Below, piece after piece: positions 22,545 through 30,622 of a stretch of 64,000 nucleotides of DNA. Each line of letters starts with the position of its first letter. The stretch's first letter is position 1. The position numbers and the translations under genes were made by a program. The notes under the pieces are model-generated. The model searched no databases. It was not told the DNA's origin and was given only the letters and a program-made list of their open reading frames with translations. Source of the stretch: Malus domestica (taxonomy: Eukaryota; Streptophyta; Magnoliopsida; Rosales; Rosaceae); contig NC_091668.1 in the NCBI RefSeq assembly GCF_042453785.1, forward strand, positions 25,391,001-25,455,000, written 5' to 3'.

Positions 22545-22748
22545 GGACACAGATGTCAAGCTCCCACAACCCACTACACTTCAAAACAAGACCCCAGCCA
22601 TTGTCCAAATCACTGCAGAGCAAACCCTCCATGAGGCATATGGGCATTAGGAGGCTGATATCCAACTTCCCAAACAGGAGATTACTGATCCCACTGAGCT
22701 TGCAAATCACTGCTCCCAAAATTGCAAGGAATACGAGGACCAAGTACG
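22545..22748 (+). pseudogene. Fragment of a Crooked-neck-like splicing factor (CRN/Clf1 N-terminus)
   Basis: The frame reads VKLPQPTTLQNKTPAIVQIT, AEQTLHEA, one stop (TAG at 22649), then EADIQLPKQEITDPTELANH and NCKEYEDQVR. This is the conserved N-terminal signature of Crooked neck (NKTPAPIQITAEQIL-type region, then PPKQKITDP-type), the HAT-repeat protein of the spliceosome NineTeen complex. Only about 65 codons are present and no HAT repeats follow. It continues without a stop into the proteasome-like segment. Confidence 0.65.
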
Positions 22749-23663
22749 TGTTGCTATCACTGCTTTCCTAGAACATTGCAAAGAAACTGATGGTATACCC
22801 AAAAGAAGGGCCGAGGACTTCCTGGATGCTAGGAAGCTGAACAAAAGGATGCCAATAGTAACTGAAGCCGGCCTTGCTGGGCATGTGGAGTGGCAGAAGC
22901 AACGGGTGAAACAACATGGAACCACCATCATTTTGGTGGCTTTACCCCATCATGTCCTTATCGCAGCAGATTCAAGACTGACTTCTTATACATATGAAAT
23001 CCAGCGCTGACCACAACATTTAAAAATTTGTGAGTTAAGTTTCTCACCATCGGCATTTGGTTGCTTTTGCAGGGATGTCGGTGAAGGGACACAACTATTG
23101 GCTCATTTGGAAGGGATGAACGAGATGTACTTAATAGATAGCGCAAGGCAATATCTGTATCAACTCGTGCATCAAGAATATGGTGCCTTTCTTGGCTTGA
23201 AGCTGCTAGAGTCTGAGGTGTGTTTTATAAATTTTAGCATTTGATTTTTGAAGTTTTAGTTTTAGTTCAAGGAAATTGGCATCCTAATTTATTAAATTTG
23301 ACATGTAGGAACCCCGTAGGATATAGGTTATTCAATACAATTGAGGTCCCCGAACATCGTTTTGGATGTGGATACAAGCTAAATTGGTCGACGGGCAATT
23401 GCCCACGGTCTCAAAATGACAGTGGTTTGAGCAGGATGGAAAGAGGAATTCACTTTATGGGAAGTGGTGCTGAGCATGCAAGGAACTATTGCGATTTTAT
23501 ATGCAGGCAAAACATATTAAGGCCGGAGGAATATCATCGGGCTTACTGTCTTTCGTTGTTAGGCGATATGGATATTGGGGTTAATGAAGCAACGCAGGTT
23601 GCATTTAAAAACTTCTTGATGACTTCTCTTTTTGATCCATCCTCAGGCGGACCATTTAATGGT
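22749..23663 (+). pseudogene. Proteasome beta-subunit-like gene fragment
   Basis: Three blocks are seen. Block 1 ends KQHGTTIILVALPHHVLIAA and DSRLTSY (about 22905-22985), matching the GTT...AADSR start of Ntn-hydrolase beta subunits, with the threonine nucleophile position present. Block 2 (about 23035-23215) has FGCFCRDVGEGTQLLAHLEG and ARQYLYQLVHQEYG. Block 3 (23305-23663) has GYKLNWSTGN, then MERGIHFMGSGAEHA, and VAFKNFLMTSLFDPSSGGPF, resembling the GSG...SGG end of beta subunits. A stop (TGA near 23006) and the absence of a full start make it a pseudogene. Sequence outside the motifs is far from standard subunits, so a plant-specific diverged relative is likely. Confidence 0.5.
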
Positions 23664-24229
23664 TAGTGTCTTTGTTATTATCATTTAGTGGATAGTATTT
23701 TGTTATTATTGATAACATTTACAGTTTCTTGTAACTCTTTTTTTATTTTTCCAAACTTATGACAGTCCATCGCATGAGCAATGGGTAATCAACACTGATG
23801 GAGGAAAGGCAAACTTTTATAGAGGCTGCCAGGACATATTATGACTATCATACATGAGGAAATGAACCTATCAATTTTATTCTGATAGAGTCATAATATG
23901 TTCTGGTAGTCTCTATAAAAGTTTGTCTTTCCTCCATTAGTGTTGATTTGCCATTGTTCATGGGATGGACTGCCATAAGTTTGGAAAATTAAAAAAGAGA
24001 GTTACAAAATACTGCAAATGTTATCAATAATAACAAAATACTATCCACTAAATGGTAATAACAAAGACACTAACCATTAAACGGTCCGCTTGAGGACGGA
24101 TCAAAAAGAGAAGCCATCAACAAGCTTTTAAATGCAACTTGTGTTGCTTCATTAACCTCAACATCCATGTCGCCTAACAACGAAAGACAGTAAGCCTGAT
24201 GATATTCCTCCGGTCTTAATATGTTTTGC
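23508..24229. repeat. Inverted duplication: hairpin with about 342-bp arms and a 33-bp loop
   Basis: The left arm 23508-23849 and right arm 23883-24229 are reverse complements with roughly one mismatch in ten to fifteen bases. For example AGGAATATCATCGGGCTTAC on the left pairs with GTAAGCCTGATGATATTCCT on the right, and AAACTTTTATAGAGGCTGCC pairs with the AGTCTCTATAAAAGTTT region. The left arm includes the end of the proteasome-like frame and its downstream non-coding DNA. A transcript crossing it from either side would fold into a long double-stranded RNA. Confidence 0.9.
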
Positions 24230-24560
24230 TTGTACATACCACAAACCTAACAACATATTACGTAGCCCTTGCCAATCTTCGTTACGCCATCCGGGACACG
24301 ACACAAGTAGGGGCAGAATGACATCCAGTGGCGACCATGAATGTAGTTTGGAGTTGTATCATCTGGATGGATTGGAATTCTCTCCTCTGGAGAAACTGGA
24401 GTTGTATCCTCTGGAGAGATTGGAGTTGTATCCTCTGGAGAAGCTAGAGTTTTATCCTCTGGAGTTTCATCCTCTTGGCATATTGGACTTCTCTCATCTC
24501 AAGAAGCTAGAGTTGTATCCTCCTCCATAAGTTTGAGAATTCCTAGTTTTCGAAACCTAA
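24230..24560 (-). pseudogene. Degenerate minus-strand frame with PEDTT repeats, leading into the right hairpin arm
   Basis: From an ATG near 24531 the minus strand reads MEEDTTLAS, a stop, then repeated PEDTTP / PEDKTLAS units. It then runs GRHWMSFCPYLCRVPDGVTK, a stop, and CGMYKQNILRPEEYHQAYCL inside the hairpin arm. The plus strand shows the same DNA repeat (24318-24530) as LELYPLEK-type units of about 24 bp. It looks like the 5' part of a second, oppositely oriented copy of the proteasome-like gene. Confidence 0.4.
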
Positions 24561-26129
24561 AACAAGTTGCATACCAAGAGGAGTCCGTATCTCACCTTGT
24601 TCCTTCGGTTGGCCTCGATTATACCAATTGATTGATTTTGAGAGCTTGGCCACAGATGGACGATCACTGGCTCTGGGTCAACAACTCATTTTGGATAACT
24701 GTGAGAGAAAGTCCTCTGATCGGCGATCATTGGCTAAGGGTCAGGAGTTCATGTGCTCTGTCTGAAGAGAGATTATTTCGAGTTTAGGTTTAGGGTTATC
24801 TTACAACATTTTGCCTTTATTTATAGAAGTGGGCAAAGTAAATTTCTTATCCCAATAGGATTACAACTCTAATAGGATAATATCTAGTCCAACGGATATG
24901 GTAGAATCTCATAACGATATGCCGGATATGATAAGATTTATATAAAGGAAAACTAATGAAAATAACTTGAAAACTTTGAATGTTAACAAAAAAACCATGC
25001 ACTAACTTTATTTAATGGTTAGGACAAAATCCAACACTAAACTAGTCCAATTAAAATGGCCCAAACAATGCGTTTTCGAATTTGCCCCTAAAGGCAAGTC
25101 TTTGTCCGTCTAATCTTCAGGATCTTTTTACTATGCTGTCTCCCCCTTCTCTCCATGACAGATCAACGACGATCTCCTCTCGAAGAAGATGAGGAGATGA
25201 GAGGAGAGATCGTTGTGTTTTTGAAGAACATTCGGGTACCGCCACCACTGCAACCTCAGACCTGCCCCGGCCCAAAATACCAACCGACGAAAAGCTTAGG
25301 TCCATTGACCTCAATTCAATCTTCCAATCTTTGGGTCCATTGCTACCACAGAGCTACATCAGCGTATACAACGATGACGTTGGAGTTCCTGTCGAGATTC
25401 ACCAGTAGGAGAGGGTCTACGTCCCGAAGTTAATCTTCGGACACCTCCTGACCAGTAGCAATTAGGATTTGGTCTTCTATTTAAAGGCTAGTGCATATAA
25501 ATTTTTGTGTATTTTGGTTTGCCCTTTGGACTTGCAGAACTTTCTGAAATTAGTTGCTGCCCCTCTAAACACTCTTCCATTTGCTAATGAGCCCTTCACC
25601 CTCTCTCCAACATTATGATGATGAAAGGGAGTGAGGAAGAAGCTGAACTTTGAAGCTGCATTGTTTGATCTAATACAAGCCAAAATCAAGTGCAACAAAA
25701 TTGCAATCTTAGCCAATCTCATTAAAATTGAGATAGACCTAGAAGAGAATAAGGAAGACCGAAATATATGTAGGAAAATCCCACAAAAACACATATAAAA
25801 GGACCTTTGAGAGGGGGAGATAGAGAGGCCGAAGGGAATTTGGGGATTTGATATTTTGGAGAGCAAAAACAAAAACAAGGACTAAGAGCTAGATTTATAT
25901 GGGGGTGCATTTTAGCAACAACTTGAAATGGAGAATTGGCCACATCTTACTGTAAAGTTGAGAAAAATTTGTATACATTCAGTTGTTTATTACATACAAT
26001 GTCTCTCTTGCATATTTTTGTATACACCTCTTGAGCATACAATTGTACTTGTGTAAGATCAAGTCACATGCATAGGCATGCATGTGAAGGACAAATGTTC
26101 TCTAGCTTTAAAAATGAAAATATTTTTAA
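24561..26129. other. Intergenic DNA with a promoter-like block and a MITE piece
   Basis: At 24817-24826 the minus strand has CTATAAATAAAGG, a TATA box that could serve the degenerate minus-strand frame at 24230-24560. 24948-25060 matches the left half of the MITE at 10565-10720. 25155-25433 is a 92-codon open frame without domains, preceded by a self-complementary stretch (ACGATCTCCTCTCGAAGAAG paired with AGGAGAGATCGT). The rest shows nothing recognisable. Confidence 0.45.
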
Positions 26130-26470
26130 GGGTAAATTACACTTTACCATCTCAGGTTTGAGGTCTATTGCAACCTCATACAACATTTTCAAAACATTTC
26201 ATTTTCATACCTTAAGTACTATTTTATTTCAATATAATACATCTGTTACATGTTCTATCTATTGTTCCATTAATAGTTGACGTGGCAACTACGTTTTGTG
26301 CCATGTGGCTGCCAAATTTGTGCTGGCAAAAAAATAATTTTTTATACATTAAAAATTAATTAATTAAAAAAAACGCAGAAACTCATCCCTTCCACACAAC
26401 CCCCACCCCTCTCCTCCATTCTGTTCACCTCCCCCAACCAATCCATGCCTCCCATAACCACATAGCACAT
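26130..26470 (+). mobile_element. Possible terminal end of a Mutator-like element
   Basis: GGGTAAATTACACTTTACC followed by CTCAGGTTTGAGG and, further on, GTTGACGTGGCA resembles, from memory, terminal sequence of widespread plant MULEs. The opposite end and a 9-bp duplication were not found. The following CCCC-rich stretch (26395-26450) and the 121-codon frame at 26474-26839 have no recognisable domain. Confidence 0.3.
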
Positions 26471-26740
26471 CAAGTGCAGAGACGCCCCGAGAGCTCTAAA
26501 CTGGTCGGCCAACTGGTACGCTCCCTCGTCGGCGTGACCACCATCGCAAAAACCCCAAAAGGGTTCTCAGGTAGCCGCTACAGAATCGGTAGATCGAACG
26601 CCGCCATCTTGCCACTGCCGATTTGGGCGATGCCCAGCACATCCCGGCCTGCTAGGATTTCAGGGCGAATGTGGCTGCGGAGTCGGGGGTTAGGATTTGT
26701 GGATATTTCGATTTTGAGGTCAGGGGCGGAGGAGGGTACG

Positions 26741-27325
26741 ACAGTTGCGGCGGGAATAAGGTTTTTTGAAGGTTTTGGGGATTTGGGGGCATATTGTGTG
26801 GTAGTGAATATATTTTTAGTCCTCTATGCATCCAATTGAAAGGACAAGGATTGTCTGCCCTCCTTGTTCCCGTGCCCTCCCATGCCCTCTTGTTTGTGTG
26901 GTCACGGTTAAACCACGTCAACATTTTATATTACTATTCATTTTTGTCTTATTATCTCTATAAAAAAAACAATATAAAATATTGACGTGGCTTAACCGTG
27001 ACCACACAAAACAGGAGGTCACGGGAACAAGAAGGGCAGACAATCCTTGTCCCAAGTGAAAAGCCAAAAATGTTAAAGTGCAGAACCAAAAAAGAGAGAG
27101 AGATATATATATATATATATATATATAAATGTCGTTTAAATTCTCCTTGGCGAGAACCGAACCTAAAATATCTCACTTACAGGTGAAGAGGAATACCTCT
27201 AATCATAGTACTAAGTGACAATATAGGTTGTGTCTTAAGAAAACAAAATACTAGTTTAGGAAGATATTGCCTTACGTGACTTTGTACTTTAACTTGTTCT
27301 ATTGAAGACATATGTTGAACATTTA
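26741..27325. repeat. Tandem duplication, copy 1 (585 bp)
   Basis: ACAGTTGCGGCGGGAATAAG at 26741 recurs at 27326, and the match continues through the MITE, a minus-strand SINE-like piece and CAAAATACTAGTTTAGGAAG. The junction lies at the shared word ACAG. Confidence 0.8.
26842..27052. mobile_element. Mutator-type MITE, copy 1 (211 bp)
   Basis: The terminal inverted repeats GGACAAGGATTGTCTGCC... and its complement bound a 211-bp palindromic element. The flanks are CAATTGAAA (26833-26841) and CAAGTGAAA (27053-27061), a 9-bp target duplication with one mismatch. Nine-base duplications define Mutator-superfamily insertions. Confidence 0.8.
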
Positions 27326-27441
27326 ACAGTTGCGGCGGGAATAAGGTTTTTTAAGGGTTTTGGGGATTTGGGGGCGGAGGATTTGGGGGCATATTGTGTG
27401 GCAGTGAATATCATTTTAGTCCTCTATGCATCCAATTGAAA

Positions 27442-27652
27442 GGACAAGGATTGTCTGCCTCCTTGTTCCTGTGCCCTCCCATGCCCTTCTGTTTGTGTGG
27501 GTAAGGTTAAACTACGTCAACATTTTATATTAATATTCATTTTTGTCTTATTATCTCTATAAAAAAAATATATATAAAATATTGACGTGGCTTAACCGTG
27601 ACCATACAAAACAGAAGGGCACAGGAACAAGGAGGGCAGACAATCCTTGTCC
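27442..27652. mobile_element. Mutator-type MITE, copy 2 (211 bp), perfect 9-bp duplication
   Basis: Same element as at 26842. Here both flanks read CAATTGAAA (27433-27441 and 27653-27661) exactly. It was duplicated with its surroundings, not inserted twice, because both copies have the same target sequence. Confidence 0.85.
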
Positions 27653-27764
27653 CAATTGAAAAGCCAAAACTGTTAAAGTGCAGAACCAAAATAGATATAT
27701 ATATATATATGTCGTTTAAATTCGCCTTGGTGAGAATCGAACCTAAAACATCTCACTTATAGGT

Positions 27765-29700
27765 AGGGGTGGTTCGGTATGGGATCCCATACCGAAACCC
27801 TTGTCCCGATTCCCAAACCAAAATTTTCGGGAATCCCAATTTCAATACCGATCCCAAACCAAATTTTCGGGAATCCCGAAATAGTTTCGGGATTTCAGGA
27901 CAAATCGGGAATCCCGAAATGGTTTTGGGCTTTTGGACAAAAATTTGACATATTATGCTTTTGGGCTAAAATTCAACATTTTATATTGAAAATTTGACAT
28001 ATAGGCAAGCCCAATCTGCCAATTTGTTTCTACTAATCTGTGCACAAATCTGCCAATTCAAAAGCATCTGTGCACAATCTGCCTATTCAAAAGCAATCTG
28101 CCAATCTGCCTAATCTGTGCACAAATCTGCCTATTCAAAAGCAATCTGCCAATCTGTGCACAAATCTGTGCACAATAGCATCTGCCTATTCAATTTCTAC
28201 TACACATGCATGCAATAACAATGCACATTAATATATCACAACCACAGTTCAACATATATCCAAATTCCAATAAATAAATAAAATAAATGGTTCAAAAACC
28301 TGAGTATTCAACATAGAAATATATGGTTGTGAGAAAAAGAACTCAAATATATCACAACCACAGTTCACCTTGGTGTTGCTGCCACTTAAGAGCCTGACCA
28401 ATTAGAGCTGTTAATCTTGATGGTGGGACCACACTAACTTCCGCAACAAGTGCTGAGAAATTCAAAAGAAAATAAAACTCGTCAAAGACCACAAACTTCA
28501 AAGAAAAAACTTCAACAACTACAAAGATTTTTTCATTTGCTATCTACAATTTTTGTCAAATTTCAATGTCAGACACCTCTGACTGTATATCACATTTAAA
28601 CTCTCCATATCCAAGGCCTGGTCTAAATCCATAAACAGGAACAAGTAAAACAAATTAAAGGAAATACTAAACGGAAAACTGGCATACATTGATACAACAC
28701 CTATTACAAATAGCATACATACAGATACAGAGGCGGATACAATCATACAATTAGCATACATACATACATACAAAACAAATAGCATACAGAATCAGAGAAT
28801 CCCCAATTTGGCAATTTCAGATGGAGTCATGGAACTATATAAAAACCCCAATTTCAAAATCGGAGAATCAACTATTTCATAATCCAAACCCCTAATTTCG
28901 AAACCCCATTTCCGAATCCCAATCCCTAATCCCCAATCCCCAATTTCGGAATCCCAATCCCTAATTTCGAAACCCAGGTCCCCAATTTCAGAATCCAATT
29001 CCAATTCCAATTCAAATTTTCAATCAAAAAATTCCTAAGTTCGAAATCACAAAATCCCTAAGTTTAATACAAATCAGAAACCCCAAACTCCAATTTCAGA
29101 AGCCCTAATCCCAATTTGAATTCAAACCAAAGTTGGCAAATGAAAAGTATGAAATGATTCAGGAAGGAAGGTCGCAATTTCTTACCTTCAGCCTTGTGCA
29201 GTGTAATGCAGACCAAATCGAACGAGAGAGAGACACCGATAGAAGTCTCCAGGGAGAGAGAGAGAGAAAGAGAACCGAGACTGACAGAGGAGTCTCTAGA
29301 GATCGAAGATGGTGTGGTGTAGGTGTGATCATTGGTGCGGCCGGATTCAAAGACGGAGAAAGAATAGGGAGGAGAGGTCGAGACTTAAAGCAGAGTGGGT
29401 GAGGTGAGTAACGGAAGTGAAATGGGAGATCAGATCATCAGACCTAAAAACAAATGAACGGAATAGATTAAATCCAAAATAATGAACGGTTGAAATAATT
29501 TTCTTATAATTAAAAAATAATATATATATATATAATATTTATTTTCGGTTCGATATGGGAATACCGAAAAAATGGAGATGCAAAACCAAATCCCATACCA
29601 AAAATTTCGGTTTGGTTCGGGATGTTATACTGAAAATTTCGGGAATTTTGGTTTGGGATCGGGATTTTTTCGGTTTGGTTTGGGATTTTTTTCCAACCCT
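27765..29700. mobile_element. Non-autonomous DNA transposon (hAT- or MULE-like), 1.94 kb
   Basis: The ends AGGGGTGGTTCGGTATGGG (27765) and ...TTTTTTTCCAACCCT (29700) are roughly inverted. The flank ACTTATAGGT occurs on both sides (27755-27764 and 29701-29710), a 9-10-bp duplication. The sub-terminal DNA is full of CGGGAATCCC / TTTTCGGTTTGG words. The middle contains a tandem array of ATCTGTGCACAAATCTGCC-like units (28030-28185), an AATTTCGGAATCCC-type array (28790-29000), and a GA-rich part near 29215-29290. On the minus strand that GA-rich part ends in a good donor (CTGAAG|GTAAGAAA), possibly a leftover transposase leader exon. No transposase domain is seen. Confidence 0.6.
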
Positions 29701-29710
29701 ACTTATAGGT

Positions 29711-30350
29711 AAAGAGGAATACCTCTAATCATAGTACTAAGTGACAATAGAGGTTGTGTCTTAAGAAAGCAAAATACTAGTTTAGGAAGATATTGCCTTA
29801 CGTGACTTTGTACTTTAACTTGTTCTATTGAAGACATATGTTGAACACAATGTGAAGCTTAACGCACTTTCCCACACTCTTAGTATAGATAATATTATTT
29901 GTTAAAAAATTAATTAATTAATTAATTAATGATCGTATGTCAACAAATGAGATAGGTCACAAACGGACCAAATGCAATTTTGAGTGCTAAAAATTTGAAG
30001 TCGGGATATGTGAGGTTTGGAAGCGTGTTATTCATGACACACTAACGGGTAATAAAAAGTTGGATAAAAATTGAAAACTTGTTTCGAATCCAATCCTGCG
30101 AAAATCAGCCCACAATTGCTAGCATAGTAGAAAAACGAAAGCATTTTTGCTCACTAATATAACTATGGGGTATATTTACTATATATCTAATTATTTGCTA
30201 TTTATCGTTTCATCTAATGTTAACTTTCACATAAATGTGTTTTTTTTTTTCAATTTAAAAAAATAACTAAAATTAATTGAAAAGACAGTAACAAATTATT
30301 AAGTATACAATGAGGATACACCAAAATTAAGGGGTGGTGAGCAAAATTGC
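29711..30350. repeat. Copy C of the direct repeat bounding the spacer
   Basis: Matches 9090-9855 in direct orientation, including GTCAACAAATGAGATAGGTC, ACGGACCAAATGCAATTTTG and GTTTCGAATCCAATCC. It ends in GGGGTGGTGAGCAAAATTGC, corresponding to GGGATGGTGAGTAAAATTGC in copy A. A run of ATTA repeats (29906-29930) is private to this copy. Confidence 0.65.
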
Positions 30351-30384
30351 CCGCTATAAAAAATAAAATTTTAACAAAATATTT

Positions 30385-30510
30385 TTAGTTCTATTTATTT
30401 CAACGAAAAATCACATTTTCATACAAAAAGTCAATGCTATGATTATTCACTTTACACTCCTATATTTTGTGCTTATTAAAACTCAAAGTTTCTTTAGTTT
30501 TCTTAGAAAA
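30385..30510 (-). mobile_element. Inverted MITE copy in the Rab GGTase alpha promoter
   Basis: Read on the minus strand it carries the same ordered words as 10565-10720 (AGAAAACTAAAGAAA, TTTGAGTTTTAATAAG, AAAGTGAATAATCATAG, TTTTTCGTTGAAA). It ends about 110 bp before the ATG of the next gene, so it must contribute to that gene's promoter or 5'UTR. Confidence 0.5.
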
Positions 30511-30622
30511 ACGCTAGTACATGAAAAGTCCCAATTCCCAGACGATCTGATCTTATTGCCCCGCAAATTTCAAATCGCGAAAGCAATTCGATCCTTCGCC
30601 CCCGCCGGAAAGCAGAAGCAAA

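Larger units (their letters stand above)
27326..29848. repeat. Tandem duplication, copy 2, split by a 1.9-kb insertion
   Basis: Homologous to 26741-27325, but interrupted by an element at 27765-29700. The match resumes at 29711 with AAAGAGGAATACCTCTAATC and runs on to about 29848. Because copy 1 lacks the insertion, the insertion came after the duplication. Confidence 0.75.

Noticed and set aside
24318-24530. Plus-strand LELYPLEKLE repeat protein
   Set aside because: Considered as a small repeat protein, but the minus strand gives a frame (PEDTTP repeats) continuous with the right hairpin arm. Neither is intact, so it is listed only as degenerate.
26474-26839. 121-codon plus-strand frame
   Set aside because: No known domain, and its end overlaps the duplicated MITE region, so the stop is set by transposon sequence. 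Kept only as a mention under the MULE-like end.
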